From contig NZ_VTYQ01000001.1 in the NCBI RefSeq assembly GCF_013113835.1, forward strand, positions 434,001 through 498,000: 64,000 nucleotides of DNA, in the 5' to 3' direction. This DNA comes from Vibrio sp. RE88. Lineage in GTDB: Bacteria; Pseudomonadota; Gammaproteobacteria; Enterobacterales; Vibrionaceae. Numbering within the stretch: position 1 is the stretch's first letter; every line of letters starts with the position of its first letter. Positions 1 to 9,634 of this stretch are shown here, one piece after another. The notes beneath the pieces are model-generated. The model ran no database searches. It had not been told where the DNA came from and worked only from the letters and a program-made list of their open reading frames with translations. The position numbers and the translations under genes were made by a program.

Positions 1-1
1 G

Positions 2-394
2 GGAGAAGGGTTTGGGCCGTCTGATGCTGAGGTCGACAATATGAGCCAGCACTATCACGAGCAGAACCGCAGCTTGTACTTAGTTGCGCTCTTGGATGAC
101 AAAGTGGTTGGTGGTTGTGGCGTTGCGCCTTTTGGGCAAGATGAGCAAACGTGCGAATTGAAGAAGCTTTTTTTACTCAAAGAGAGTAGAGGGCTTGGCT
201 TGGGGAAAACCTTGTCGTTGGCCTGTTTAGAATTTGCTAAGCAACAAGGTTTTGAGCGTTGCTATCTGGACACTTTGTCCAATATGTCTGCGGCGGTGCG
301 TCTCTACGAAAGCTTGGAATTCGAACACCTCACTGCACCGCTAGAAGGTACCTTGCACAATGGCTGCGATGTTTGGATGCTTAAATCTTTGTGA
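2..394 (+). CDS. GNAT family N-acetyltransferase (5' end outside window)
   Basis: This is the C-terminal part of a GNAT acetyltransferase, which moves an acetyl group from acetyl-CoA to an amine; the substrate is unknown. The reading frame is open from base 2 with no stop, and the residues before the first in-window ATG (base 41) read like normal GNAT sequence, so the gene begins upstream of the window. Motif A is visible as LKKLFLLKESRGLGLGKTL (acetyl-CoA pyrophosphate loop), followed by the usual helix and a C-terminal strand. A LysR regulator follows 15 bp later on the same strand and may be co-transcribed. The family call is firm; the role is not known. Confidence 0.85.
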   Translation, partial: GEGFGPSDAEVDNMSQHYHEQNRSLYLVALLDDKVVGGCGVAPFGQDEQTCELKKLFLLKESRGLGLGKTLSLACLEFAKQQGFERCYLDTLSNMSAAVRLYESLEFEHLTAPLEGTLHNGCDVWMLKSL

Positions 395-409
395 TTCTAA
401 GAAGGTGAT

Positions 410-1333
410 ATGAACAACTACAAACTGCTGCACCCATTGCTGGTACTGCTCCAAACTCGTAGCTTGACCGAGGCGGCACTACAGCTCAACGTCACTCAGT
501 CAGCGATGAGCCGAACCTTGAGCCAGATAAGGACGGCCTTTGACGACCCGATTTTGATTCGGGAAGGTAAGCAGTTTGTGGTCAGTGCCAAAGGCCAGCA
601 GTTACTCGCTCAACTGCCAGATTTGATTGGATCATTAGATGAGCTTTATGCGGTGGAAGAGTTTTCGCCTCACGCTTGTCAGCGAGAGTTTAGACTGGCC
701 TACACGGCATTTTTATCTGAATCGAGTGTGCCTCTTGTGTCTTCTGAACTGCTTAGATTGGCGCCAAACGCAGGAGTAAATGGAGAGCTGTGGCAAGATC
801 AGCATGTCAGCGTTCTTGGTGACAGCCCGATTGATGTACTGGCGACTACACTCGACTACTTTCCTGAGAATATCTACGGCAAAAAATTGCTTGAAGACGA
901 ATATGTGGTGCTGATGTCTGGTAGTCATTCGCTGGCTGAGGCTAGCCTTGAAATGGATGATTATTTTGGTGCTTCTCACGTGATGGTGCATGGTATGCGA
1001 GAGATGCGTCAGTATGTGGGCGAGCAGTTTGAACAGCGCCAGATTCGCCGTAAGGTGATCGCCAGAGTGCCATCGTTTACTGCGGCAATGGAATTGGTCT
1101 GTCAGAGTGATGCGCTGGTTACCGCGCCTTTGCATCTAGCGGGCTACTTCGCCAATCGGTTTGACTATGTTGTAAAGCCATTGCCCTTCGACTTGCCCAA
1201 GCATAGTTACTATCTGCTGTGGCACAGTCAGCATCAAAAAGATCCTGCCCATCGATGGTTTCGGGAGCAGAGCTTTGCGGCATTGCAGCGGCATTTGAAG
1301 CTGATGCACGCTGCTGGCGTTGAGCAGATGTAA
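410..1333 (+). CDS. LysR-family transcriptional regulator
   Basis: This 307-residue protein has the length and layout of a LysR regulator. An N-terminal winged helix-turn-helix covers about residues 5-65 (SLTEAALQLNVTQSAMSRTL), followed by a periplasmic-binding-like effector domain. The start is supported by AAGGTGAT just upstream of the ATG. It lies directly behind a GNAT gene and ends at a strong hairpin terminator shared with the convergent malT gene. The targets and effector are not evident. Nothing links it functionally to malT beyond adjacency. Confidence 0.92.
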   Translation: MNNYKLLHPLLVLLQTRSLTEAALQLNVTQSAMSRTLSQIRTAFDDPILIREGKQFVVSAKGQQLLAQLPDLIGSLDELYAVEEFSPHACQREFRLAYTAFLSESSVPLVSSELLRLAPNAGVNGELWQDQHVSVLGDSPIDVLATTLDYFPENIYGKKLLEDEYVVLMSGSHSLAEASLEMDDYFGASHVMVHGMREMRQYVGEQFEQRQIRRKVIARVPSFTAAMELVCQSDALVTAPLHLAGYFANRFDYVVKPLPFDLPKHSYYLLWHSQHQKDPAHRWFREQSFAALQRHLKLMHAAGVEQM

Positions 1334-1359
1334 AAAAGCCCTGATAGTCAGGGCTTTTT
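1334..1359. terminator. Rho-independent terminator between lysR-type gene and malT
   Basis: GCCCTGA (1338-1344) pairs with TCAGGGC (1348-1354) around a 3-base loop. It is flanked by an A-run on the left and a T-run on the right, so it can end transcription from both convergent genes. Confidence 0.9.
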
Positions 1360-1380
1360 GCTGAGATTGAGAACCTAGTG

Positions 1381-4089
1381 TCAGTAACCCATTAATTGCA
1401 GAAGGTTTTCTGCAGTTTTGATCGCCTCTTTTCGGTTCGCGATATTGAGCTTCTGGTACAGGTTACGAATGTGGGTTTTGATCGTGGTGCCCGCCACATC
1501 CAACTCCTGAGCAATTTGCTCGTTACTAAAGCCAGAATAGATCAGGCCAAGTACCTGCCATTCACGTTGAGTTAGTGGACTGGTGCGAACCAGCTCTGGA
1601 ATATTCGGGTGGTTAACCAGCTTTTCAACAAACTCTTCATCAAAGTGAACCGAGCGGCTACGTTGAGTTGTCGAGATGTCTTTGAGCAACTGTTGAGCGC
1701 GGTGGCGTTCAAGATCACCCAACTCATTTTTGTTGACCAGTTTTTCGAGAATATGACCGATTTTGCCGCCTTCAACGAGGAAATTGCCCAAAATCCCCGT
1801 CTGATTTGTCAGTTCCAGCGCTTGTTTGAGCAGTAACTTGGCGCGCTCTTCATCTTGCTGCGTGGTCGCCAACACAGCTTCAACAATTAGGTTGCGGTTA
1901 TTGTCCGTGACCAGACTGTTGTGATTCGCTTGCTCTTGAAGGAATTTAAGCGTTTCAGCCGCTTCATCAAACATACCCAGATTGATCTGTGCACGGGAGA
2001 TGTTACGCCACTGGAGTTGAGTAAAGTGGTTACACGCTTTTTCTGGGCGAGGTGTGGTTTCCAGCCAATGTTGAATGGCTTCCATATCGCCTCGTGCCTG
2101 CCAGAACAGAATCAGAGACAACGAAGCGTTAGCCGTCCAATCAACATGGTAGGTAGACTGTTTCTGTAGGTGAACAATTTGCTCAATGAACTTGTTGGCT
2201 TTGTCCAGCTCACCACGACCGATAGCGATGCGCGCGAGCATAGAGTAGCTGTGTAGGTGTTTACTTGGGCTGTGATTGCCCAGTACATCCAAGCCTTTAT
2301 AGGCGCATTCCTCGGCTTCATCAAGACGATTCCAACACCAAAAAATCTGTGCACGAATACGTAGCAGGAACTCATGCATCGGGACTTGCTGCAGCTGTTG
2401 TTCTTCGATCAGCTTGAAGGCATTTTCCTGCACCTCAAAGGCGGCCTGAACATAGCCTTGAGCAATCAGAATTTCGCTTTGCTGAAGCATCGCCCACAAC
2501 GCCTGATGGTAAACCTGATACTGACGTGCCAGTTTTTCGGTCTGCTGCATCATAGGCAATGCGCGGCTCAGATGACCCAGCACGTGGTTCACTTCACCAA
2601 CAACGGATGTTGCTACGATGCGGCTTCGGTAAACTGTGCTATCGAGTTGTCCTAGTGACAACTCAGCCAGCTCAAGCGCCTTCTCCGGCTCGTTTTGGTT
2701 GATGGCTACCTGCGCACGTAAGGCATTAAACTCGCCTTGCTCTTTAGTGCTGAGGGTGACATTAAGCGCTTTCATTTGCTCATCCGCTTTGGATAGCAGA
2801 TCGCCCACATCGTTATATCTGTGCTGACTTTGCGCTAACCATGCCTGAAGCATGCACAATTTTGGCTCACTATAGAGCTGCTCAGGGGCGAGGGTGTTGA
2901 TCGCTTTTTCTACTGTTTGTAACTCACCACCGTTAAACATTTTCCAGCCATATTGGCTCAAGATGTCTGCAGTAAGCTGACGGTTCCCTGCTTTTTGCGC
3001 ATGACGAAGCGCCTGATGCGGAGAAGATAAATTCAACCACGCCTGGGCAGCGGTTTGATGCAGTTCTTGCTCTTGCTGAGGAATACGTGCCGAGCGCTCA
3101 TGGGATAAAAATTCAGCAAACAGATTGTGGAAGCGATACCAGTTCTGCTCGCCTTCAAGTGGGTGGATAAACAGGCCATAGCGATTGAGTGACTCAATCA
3201 TGCTCAGGGCATCATCACGCTTTGTCAGAGTGGAAACCAACACATCGTTGAAGTGATCGAGAACAGAGCATTGCAGCAGGAACAGGCGTGTTTCTGCATC
3301 AAGAAGGTCGAACACCTCTTCCACCAGATAATCCCAAAGATGGGCGTGGTTAAACTGTGAGAATGATTCGGCTGATTGGGCCAGTGTTTTGTGTTGGTGT
3401 TGAGCTTGAAGCGCAATCAGTTGCAATGCAGAAGGCCAGCCTTCTACGTAGTTTCTTAAGTTGTCGGCGGTCGTATCATCAATCCCATCAGCCACTCGCT
3501 GGTTAAAGAAGCGGGTGGTTTCTTCTGTATCGAATGCCAGCAATTCGTCACCAATCTCAATCATCAGGTCGCGAACACGTAAGTTTGCCGTACCGAGCGG
3601 CGGTGTCGCACGGCTAGTGACAACTAGGGTAAGGTTGTCTGGCATGTGTTTGAGGAAAAAGCGAATCGCCTCATGGATATCATCGTTAGAGATAAGATGA
3701 TAGTCATCCAGAACCAGATAACACTCTTGGTGAAAATTGGCGAACTCGGCAAATACTTCGCTGAAAAGAGAATGAAGTGAAGAGAACTGGCGCTTTTCAG
3801 CCAGCTTCTGAGAGTTTGGACAAGCGTTGTGCGTGGCCTTGTTCAATGCCTGTAACAGGTAGTTGATAAAGCGGAACGAATCATTGTCGCTTTCATCAAT
3901 ACTGTACCAGCCCGCATTGGCTTTATCAGCCAGCCACTGCGAGGCCATAGTCGTCTTCCCGTATCCTGCTGGTGAGCGGAATAGGACTAGTTTATAGCAG
4001 GGGGCTTGCTGTAATAAATCGAGAACTCTTGGGCGGACAATTGCGTTGTGTAAGCGTCCCGGACGGGTTAATTTCGAAGGAATCCACAT
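1381..4089 (-). CDS. malT: HTH-type transcriptional activator MalT
   Basis: MalT is the maltotriose- and ATP-dependent activator of the maltose regulon. The protein opens with the family signature [10 protein letters not shown], has a Walker A motif SPAGYGKTT at residues 39-47 (STAND NTPase), a long TPR-like middle, and a C-terminal LuxR-type helix-turn-helix ([20 protein letters not shown], about residues 835-895). I chose the ATG at 4089 (902 residues, close to E. coli MalT at 901) over a GTG 24 bp upstream, because it follows AGGGA at good spacing and matches the known N-terminus. It is divergent from malP-malQ, as in E. coli. The shared upstream region carries CRP-like and MalT-box-like sites. 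Confidence 0.97.
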   Translation of the reverse strand: MWIPSKLTRPGRLHNAIVRPRVLDLLQQAPCYKLVLFRSPAGYGKTTMASQWLADKANAGWYSIDESDNDSFRFINYLLQALNKATHNACPNSQKLAEKRQFSSLHSLFSEVFAEFANFHQECYLVLDDYHLISNDDIHEAIRFFLKHMPDNLTLVVTSRATPPLGTANLRVRDLMIEIGDELLAFDTEETTRFFNQRVADGIDDTTADNLRNYVEGWPSALQLIALQAQHQHKTLAQSAESFSQFNHAHLWDYLVEEVFDLLDAETRLFLLQCSVLDHFNDVLVSTLTKRDDALSMIESLNRYGLFIHPLEGEQNWYRFHNLFAEFLSHERSARIPQQEQELHQTAAQAWLNLSSPHQALRHAQKAGNRQLTADILSQYGWKMFNGGELQTVEKAINTLAPEQLYSEPKLCMLQAWLAQSQHRYNDVGDLLSKADEQMKALNVTLSTKEQGEFNALRAQVAINQNEPEKALELAELSLGQLDSTVYRSRIVATSVVGEVNHVLGHLSRALPMMQQTEKLARQYQVYHQALWAMLQQSEILIAQGYVQAAFEVQENAFKLIEEQQLQQVPMHEFLLRIRAQIFWCWNRLDEAEECAYKGLDVLGNHSPSKHLHSYSMLARIAIGRGELDKANKFIEQIVHLQKQSTYHVDWTANASLSLILFWQARGDMEAIQHWLETTPRPEKACNHFTQLQWRNISRAQINLGMFDEAAETLKFLQEQANHNSLVTDNNRNLIVEAVLATTQQDEERAKLLLKQALELTNQTGILGNFLVEGGKIGHILEKLVNKNELGDLERHRAQQLLKDISTTQRSRSVHFDEEFVEKLVNHPNIPELVRTSPLTQREWQVLGLIYSGFSNEQIAQELDVAGTTIKTHIRNLYQKLNIANRKEAIKTAENLLQLMGY

Positions 4090-4253
4090 CTTCTTTTCCC
4101 TGTTCTTAAACACTCTCGAATCCAGATTCTATTCGGAGTGTGTTGATTAAAACTTAGTCAATCAGACCTAATGACAGGGATGTTACTTGAGAACAATAGC
4201 GACAGTTATTGATCAACCACCAGATTTTCGCGTATTTCACACTTTGCCCCTCC

Positions 4254-4283
4254 CTACGCCCTTATTTTGTGATTCTAATCACC
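4254..4283. promoter_or_regulatory. MalT-box-like motif and CRP site, malT-proximal
   Basis: CTACGCCCTT (4254-4263; reverse AAGGGCGTAG) recurs at 4532-4541 and resembles the GGGCGTAG part of E. coli mal promoters. It abuts TGTGA-N6-TCACC (4268-4283), a 9-of-10 match to the CRP consensus. The site is about 180 bp upstream of the malT start and may act on malT, on malP, or on both. Confidence 0.65.
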
Positions 4284-4451
4284 ATTTGTTGATTTTATAA
4301 GTGAGAGTTATCGCTCCTTCTGCACCAAAAACAGTGAAAGTTGCGTAAATCTGCCGCTCAATATGTGATCAGATGAACATATTGATTATTTTATTGAGAA
4401 TCCAAACACCTAACATTCATACATCAGCGTTAAGGTTAAATCCGTTGATGG

Positions 4452-4467
4452 TGTGATCTTTATCACC
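4452..4467. promoter_or_regulatory. CRP-like site upstream of malP
   Basis: TGTGA-TCTTTA-TCACC matches the CRP consensus TGTGA-N6-TCACA at 9 of 10 core bases. It sits about 180 bp before the malP start, in the malT-malP divergent region, consistent with catabolite control of maltodextrin use. Confidence 0.7.
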
Positions 4468-4525
4468 AGAGCTTAGGTGTGAGCCCAATTGATTTGAGAG
4501 TTAGATCACTGAGCCTCTGGTCATA

Positions 4526-4578
4526 CGCCCTCTACGCCCTTCATCCTCCTCCTAATAAGCCGTGTATCTGGGAGGATG
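4526..4578. promoter_or_regulatory. Cluster of MalT-box-like motifs before malP
   Basis: Read on the minus strand this gives GGAGGATG (4542-4549) followed by AAGGGCGTAGAGGGCG (4526-4541). A further GGAGGATG lies on the plus strand at 4571-4578. GGAGGATG and GGGCGTAG are the elements seen at E. coli mal promoters (MalT core GGAKGA). The identification is by similarity only. Confidence 0.55.
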
Positions 4579-4645
4579 TTTTGGTTGTCGTGTCAATGCA
4601 CGATATGTCTCAGATGGATTAAACCCAATAAGTGAGATTTCTCTA

Positions 4646-7099
4646 ATGAAACCTACGCAACAGAAAAATTTTGATAAGGCGTCATTCCAGGAAAGCGTCA
4701 AGAAGCATCTGACCGCGACGTACGCTACGACGGTTGAAAAAGCCGATAGCCGCGCTTGGTATCTGGCAATGGGCCGAGCTCTGGCTGAGCTGACAACGTT
4801 TGATATGCTGCAAACCGAACAGGATGACAAAATCCTTAACGCAAAAAGCGTTAACTACTTATCTCTTGAGTTCTTGATTGGCCGTTTGACAGGCAACAAC
4901 CTGATCAGCCTTGGTTTATACGAGCAAATCACTGCAGCAATGGAAGAGATGGGTCAAAATTTAACAGACCTGCTTGAAGAAGAGCGTGACCCGTCACTGG
5001 GTAATGGCGGTCTGGGTCGTCTGGCTGCGTGTTTCATGGATTCTCTCGCGGCACAAGAATTCCCAACTGTGGGCTACGGTCTTCACTATGAATACGGTCT
5101 GTTTAAGCAGTCGTTCCAAGAAGGTCACCAGCAAGAAGCACCAGACGCATGGCGTGGTGTAGAAGGTTACCCGTGGGAAATCGCACGCCCTGAGCTAGCT
5201 CAGGAAATCGGTTTTTACGGTCATGTGGAAGTTTACCACGAGGGCGGTAAAGAGAAGCGTCGCTGGGTTCCGGGCATGTCTGTAAAAGCAATGCCGTGGG
5301 ATCTGCCAATTGTGGGTTACGAATCTGATACGGTTTACCCACTGCGTCTTTGGGAATGTCAGGCGATTGCGCCATTCTCACTGGCGAGCTTTAACAATGG
5401 TGATTACTTCGAAGCTCAGCACTCGCTGATCGATGCAGGCAACATCACTAAAGTTCTATACCCGAACGACAATCACGAGAAAGGCAAAACGCTGCGTTTG
5501 ATGCAGCAGTACTTCCACTCGGCAGCATCGGTACGTGACATTCTTCGTCGTCACGAAGAAGCTGGCCACACACTGGCGTCGCTTCCAAAATACGAAACCA
5601 TTCAGCTCAACGATACGCACCCAACTATCGCGATTCCTGAACTGATGCGTATCCTGATCGACGAAAAAGGTCTGGGTTGGGATGAAGCTTGGGATATTAG
5701 CTCAAAGACGTTTGCTTACACCAACCACACATTGCTTCCAGAAGCCTTGGAAACGTGGAGTGAGTCTCTGATTCAACGTCTGCTTCCTCGTCATATGGAA
5801 ATCATTTACCACATCAACCACCTGTTCCTGCAGGAAGTACGTCAGAAGTGGCCGGGTGATGTCGCTAAACAGCAGAAATTGTCGATTATTCAAGAAGGTT
5901 TCCACCGTATGGTGCGTATGGCGAACTTGTGTGTGATCGGCTCCTACGCGGTGAATGGTGTGGCTGCGCTGCACTCTGAGCTGGTTAAGCGTGACCTGTT
6001 CCCTGAGTTTGATGAACTGTATCCAACTCGTCTGCACAACGTGACCAACGGTATCACGCCACGTCGTTGGCTGAAGTTCTGTAACCCAGGTCTGTCTGCA
6101 CTGATTTCAGACAAGATTGGTACCGAATGGCCAGCGAAACTGGAACAGCTAGAGCAAATCTCTAAGTTTGCGGACGATGCGAAATTCCAGAAAGAATTCA
6201 TGGCGGTGAAGAAAGAGAACAAACAGCGTCTTGCGGACTGGGTGTCTGAAAACATGGGTATCGAACTTGATACCAACGCAATTTTCGATGTTCAGATCAA
6301 GCGTCTGCACGAGTACAAGCGTCAGCATCTAAACATGCTGCACATTCTGTCACTTTACCACCGCCTACTGAACGATCCTGATTTCGATATGGCGCCACGT
6401 GTAGTGTTCTTCGCAGCAAAAGCGGCACCGGGTTACCACCTAGCGAAAGAGATCATCTATGCGATCAACAAAATTGCTGAGAAGGTGAACAACGATCCAC
6501 GTATCGGCAACAAGCTGAAAGTTGTGTTTATCCCTGACTACCGCGTGAGCATGGCAGAAATCATCATTCCTGCTGCTGACGTATCAGAGCAGATCTCGAC
6601 TGCGGGTAAAGAAGCGTCAGGTACAGGTAACATGAAGATGGCACTAAACGGTGCACTGACTATCGGTACTATGGATGGTGCAAACGTTGAAATCCGTGAA
6701 GAAGTCGGCGACGACAACATCTACATCTTCGGTCTAGAAGTGGATGGTGTTGAAGCGCTACGAGCACAAGGTTACAACCCATTTGATTACTACAACGCAG
6801 ACCCACTACTGAAAGCGTCTCTGGAGCTGTTGCTGGGTGAAGAATTCACCCCGGGTGAACCAGGTAAACTGCGTGCAACCTATGACAGCCTACTTGATGG
6901 TGGTGACCCGTACCTATGTCTGGCGGACTTCGCATCTTATGTGAAGGCGCATGAAGACATGGATAAGCAGTACCGTGACCAAGCGGGTTGGGCTAAGAAA
7001 GCGATTCTGAATACGGCATTGGTTGGTAAGTTCAGCTCCGACCGCTCTATTCGAGATTACGTCAATAACATCTGGAAATTAGAAACCGTTAAACGCTAA
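4646..7099 (+). CDS. malP: Maltodextrin phosphorylase (glycogen/starch phosphorylase family)
   Basis: MalP removes glucose from the non-reducing end of maltodextrins with phosphate, giving glucose-1-phosphate in the cytoplasm. The PLP-binding lysine lies in the canonical EASGTGNMKMALNGALTIGT segment near residue 660, and GNGGLGRLAACFMDS and the KRLHEYKRQ motif are intact. The open frame extends 28 codons further 5', but that stretch overlaps the MalT-box-like sites. The ATG at 4646 gives 817 residues, the expected size and N-terminus (MKPTQQKNFD). malQ follows after a hairpin, so the two form the malPQ operon, expected to be under MalT and CRP control. Confidence 0.96.
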   Translation: MKPTQQKNFDKASFQESVKKHLTATYATTVEKADSRAWYLAMGRALAELTTFDMLQTEQDDKILNAKSVNYLSLEFLIGRLTGNNLISLGLYEQITAAMEEMGQNLTDLLEEERDPSLGNGGLGRLAACFMDSLAAQEFPTVGYGLHYEYGLFKQSFQEGHQQEAPDAWRGVEGYPWEIARPELAQEIGFYGHVEVYHEGGKEKRRWVPGMSVKAMPWDLPIVGYESDTVYPLRLWECQAIAPFSLASFNNGDYFEAQHSLIDAGNITKVLYPNDNHEKGKTLRLMQQYFHSAASVRDILRRHEEAGHTLASLPKYETIQLNDTHPTIAIPELMRILIDEKGLGWDEAWDISSKTFAYTNHTLLPEALETWSESLIQRLLPRHMEIIYHINHLFLQEVRQKWPGDVAKQQKLSIIQEGFHRMVRMANLCVIGSYAVNGVAALHSELVKRDLFPEFDELYPTRLHNVTNGITPRRWLKFCNPGLSALISDKIGTEWPAKLEQLEQISKFADDAKFQKEFMAVKKENKQRLADWVSENMGIELDTNAIFDVQIKRLHEYKRQHLNMLHILSLYHRLLNDPDFDMAPRVVFFAAKAAPGYHLAKEIIYAINKIAEKVNNDPRIGNKLKVVFIPDYRVSMAEIIIPAADVSEQISTAGKEASGTGNMKMALNGALTIGTMDGANVEIREEVGDDNIYIFGLEVDGVEALRAQGYNPFDYYNADPLLKASLELLLGEEFTPGEPGKLRATYDSLLDGGDPYLCLADFASYVKAHEDMDKQYRDQAGWAKKAILNTALVGKFSSDRSIRDYVNNIWKLETVKR

Positions 7100-7112
7100 T
7101 TCCTAACAATAA

Positions 7113-7136
7113 AGCCAAGGCTGCAAAGCCTTGGCT
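7113..7136 (+). other. Perfect 10-bp hairpin between malP and malQ
   Basis: AGCCAAGGCT (7113-7122) pairs exactly with AGCCTTGGCT (7127-7136) around a GCAA tetraloop. CTCTTAATT follows rather than a full T-run. It could stabilise the malP mRNA end or partly terminate transcription, making malQ less abundant than malP. Confidence 0.7.
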
Positions 7137-7199
7137 CTCTTAATTACATATTAATAAAAACCCTACATGTTGAAGGTATTCAGTCCTTCGGAGAGAGCG

Positions 7200-9380
7200 A
7201 TGAAAGAACAAAACGCATTAAAACAAGTCGCTGAAATGGCAAAAATTGTCGACAGCTACGTTAGCGCGTGGGGAGATGAGGCAAAAGTTGACGATGAAAC
7301 GATTCGTTACTTACTGGCGTCTTTAGGCTACGACACAACAAATGATGAAACTCTTCTGCAATCGGCAGAGAAAAAACACAAGAAGGATGTTCTGGATCCG
7401 GTACTGGTCGTACGCGATGGTGATCCGGTCGAAGTGGCACTAAATCTTGGTGCTAGCGCTCGTGAAAGCGAGTTCAGCTGGCGTTTAGATACCGAGCAGG
7501 GAGAGGTACTTGAAGGCTATCTTCAGTCTCAAATCGTTCGTGATGAGCGTAAAGAGGGTGGCCCTTTAGTGTTTGCATTGCCGAGTGATTTAGCGTGGGG
7601 TTACCACAAGCTAACCATCACTCGTAAGCGTCGTAAGTCCCCTTATGAGATGACTCTGATTGTCACGCCGAGATCTTGTTTCAAGCAAGACGAGATCGAC
7701 AGTGGCAAAAAAATGTGGGGCCCGAGCGTTCAGCTTTACACCTTACGCACTCAGCACAACTGGGGTATCGGTGACTTCGGTGATCTGAAACAGTTGGTGG
7801 CTGATATTGCGTCCCGTGGCGGTGATTTTGTTGGTTTGAACCCGATTCATTCTCTATTCCCAGCGAACCCAGAAGGGGCGAGCCCATACAGCCCGTCTTC
7901 ACGCCGTTGGTTGAACATCATGTACATTGATGTCAGCTCTGTTCCTGAGTTTGCATTGAGTATTGAAGCGCAGCAACGTGTCGGCAGCGCGGAATTCCAG
8001 CAACGTCTGCAAAAAGCTCGTGAATCGCACTGGGTCAATTACACCGAAGTGGCGGATCTGAAATTGAGCGTGTTGCCATTACTGTTCAGTGAATTCAAAA
8101 AGCGCCACTTGGATAAGAACACCGAGCGTGCTCAAGCGTTCCTCGCGTTTGTAGAGGAAGGCGGTGACAGCCTGATGCATCAAGCGGCGTTTGATGCGCT
8201 GCATGCTTCTCTGCATGCTGAAGATTCTAACGTCTGGGGTTGGCCTGTCTTCCCTGACGAGTACCGTCGTTTTGAAAATACAGCGGTTCAGAAGTTTATT
8301 GAACAGAACCACGACCAAGTACACCTCTACATGTACCTACAGTGGGTCGCAGATATCCAGATCAATGAAGCTCAGGCATTAGCGGAAGAGAAAGGCATGT
8401 CTGTTGGCCTATACCGTGATTTAGCGGTTGGTGTAGCGGATTCCGGCGCCGAAACTTGGGCAGATGACGGTAACCTAGTGATGGACGCCAGCATTGGTGC
8501 GCCGCCAGATATCCTTGGCCCGTTGGGTCAAAACTGGGGGCTACCGCCACTCAACCCACAAGTGCTTCAGGAAACCAGTTACGATGCGTACATCAAATTG
8601 CTACGCGCCAATATGAAGCATTGTGGTGCGCTGCGTATTGACCACGTTCTTGGTTTACTACGACTTTGGTGGATTCCGAAAGGTGAAAACGCAACGAAAG
8701 GTGCGTACATCTACTACCCAGTTGAAGACATGTTGGCAATCCTTGCGCTGGAATCTCACCGTCATCAATGTAGCGTGATTGGTGAAGACCTAGGTACGGT
8801 ACCGGATGAGATCGTCGAGATTCTGCGTGAAGCAGGTGTGCACTCGTACAAGGTATTCTTCTTCGAAACGTCTGAGGAAGACGGTGGCTTTATTTCTCCA
8901 GCGCACTATGCGGAGCAATCTATGTCTGCGTTGTGTACGCACGATATGCCGACATTACGTGGCTTCTGGCATTGTGACGACTTGAAGATGGGCGAAGAGC
9001 TGGGTCTGTATCCGGATCCTGAACAGCTAAAAAGTCTGTTTGCTGATCGTCTTGAATGCAAACAGGGCATTCTCGATTCTGTGGCGTGGCATGGTTATCT
9101 GCCTGAAGGTGTGGGGCGCGATGCGCAGTATGTTCCAATGGACTCGTATCTTGCAGAAGCACTGCAATTGCATGTTGCTGCGGGCTCTTCCACTCTGCTC
9201 AGTGTTCAGCTAGAAGATTGGTTAGAAATGGACAAGCCGGTCAACATTCCTGGCACCGTTGAGGAGTATCCAAACTGGCGTCGTAAATTGTCGATGAATC
9301 TGGACGAGGTGTTTGCTCGTGAAGGGGTGAATCGCATCGCGCATAAGTTGACTGAAGTACGCGCTAAGGTCAGTAAGTAA
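7200..9380 (+). CDS. malQ: 4-alpha-glucanotransferase (amylomaltase)
   Basis: MalQ transfers dextrinyl segments between maltodextrins and releases glucose, feeding longer chains to MalP. It is a GH77 enzyme of 726 residues with the catalytic segments LRIDHVLGLLRLWW (nucleophile Asp), VIGEDLGTVP (acid/base Glu) and CTHDMPTLRGFW (third Asp). An N-terminal extension of about 150 residues precedes the barrel, typical of the gamma-proteobacterial form. I chose the ATG at 7200 because GGAGAGAG lies just before it; an in-frame ATG at 7167 lacks such a site. It is second in the malPQ operon and is followed by a terminator. Confidence 0.95.
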   Translation: MKEQNALKQVAEMAKIVDSYVSAWGDEAKVDDETIRYLLASLGYDTTNDETLLQSAEKKHKKDVLDPVLVVRDGDPVEVALNLGASARESEFSWRLDTEQGEVLEGYLQSQIVRDERKEGGPLVFALPSDLAWGYHKLTITRKRRKSPYEMTLIVTPRSCFKQDEIDSGKKMWGPSVQLYTLRTQHNWGIGDFGDLKQLVADIASRGGDFVGLNPIHSLFPANPEGASPYSPSSRRWLNIMYIDVSSVPEFALSIEAQQRVGSAEFQQRLQKARESHWVNYTEVADLKLSVLPLLFSEFKKRHLDKNTERAQAFLAFVEEGGDSLMHQAAFDALHASLHAEDSNVWGWPVFPDEYRRFENTAVQKFIEQNHDQVHLYMYLQWVADIQINEAQALAEEKGMSVGLYRDLAVGVADSGAETWADDGNLVMDASIGAPPDILGPLGQNWGLPPLNPQVLQETSYDAYIKLLRANMKHCGALRIDHVLGLLRLWWIPKGENATKGAYIYYPVEDMLAILALESHRHQCSVIGEDLGTVPDEIVEILREAGVHSYKVFFFETSEEDGGFISPAHYAEQSMSALCTHDMPTLRGFWHCDDLKMGEELGLYPDPEQLKSLFADRLECKQGILDSVAWHGYLPEGVGRDAQYVPMDSYLAEALQLHVAAGSSTLLSVQLEDWLEMDKPVNIPGTVEEYPNWRRKLSMNLDEVFAREGVNRIAHKLTEVRAKVSK

Positions 9381-9470
9381 AAGGCTTTTATTGCGGATAA
9401 CATAGAAAAATATCGACTCTATCACTCTATGTGAAACCGGAATTCGGTAAACTTTCAGAACGCTATATTA

Positions 9471-9500
9471 AGCCCGCAATCATTAGCGGGCTTTGTTTTA
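9471..9500 (+). terminator. Terminator after malQ
   Basis: AGCCCGC (9471-9477) pairs with GCGGGCT (9486-9492) around an 8-base loop and is followed by TTGTTTTAT. Confidence 0.85.
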
Positions 9501-9634
9501 TAAAACCAGAAGCTGGTTACGTTGCGCCTCGATTGTAACGCTTATCAACCAGCGTTCCTGTCCGCAATTATCCACCTCAAAAAGTAAACAGACTTTCGGA
9601 ATTTTTCAGAAAGTTAGGTTAGGGAGAGAATAAC

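Noticed and set aside
4562..4645. N-terminal extension of malP
   Set aside because: The open frame extends 28 codons upstream but covers MalT-box-like sites and has no ribosome site; the MKPTQQ start gives the usual length.
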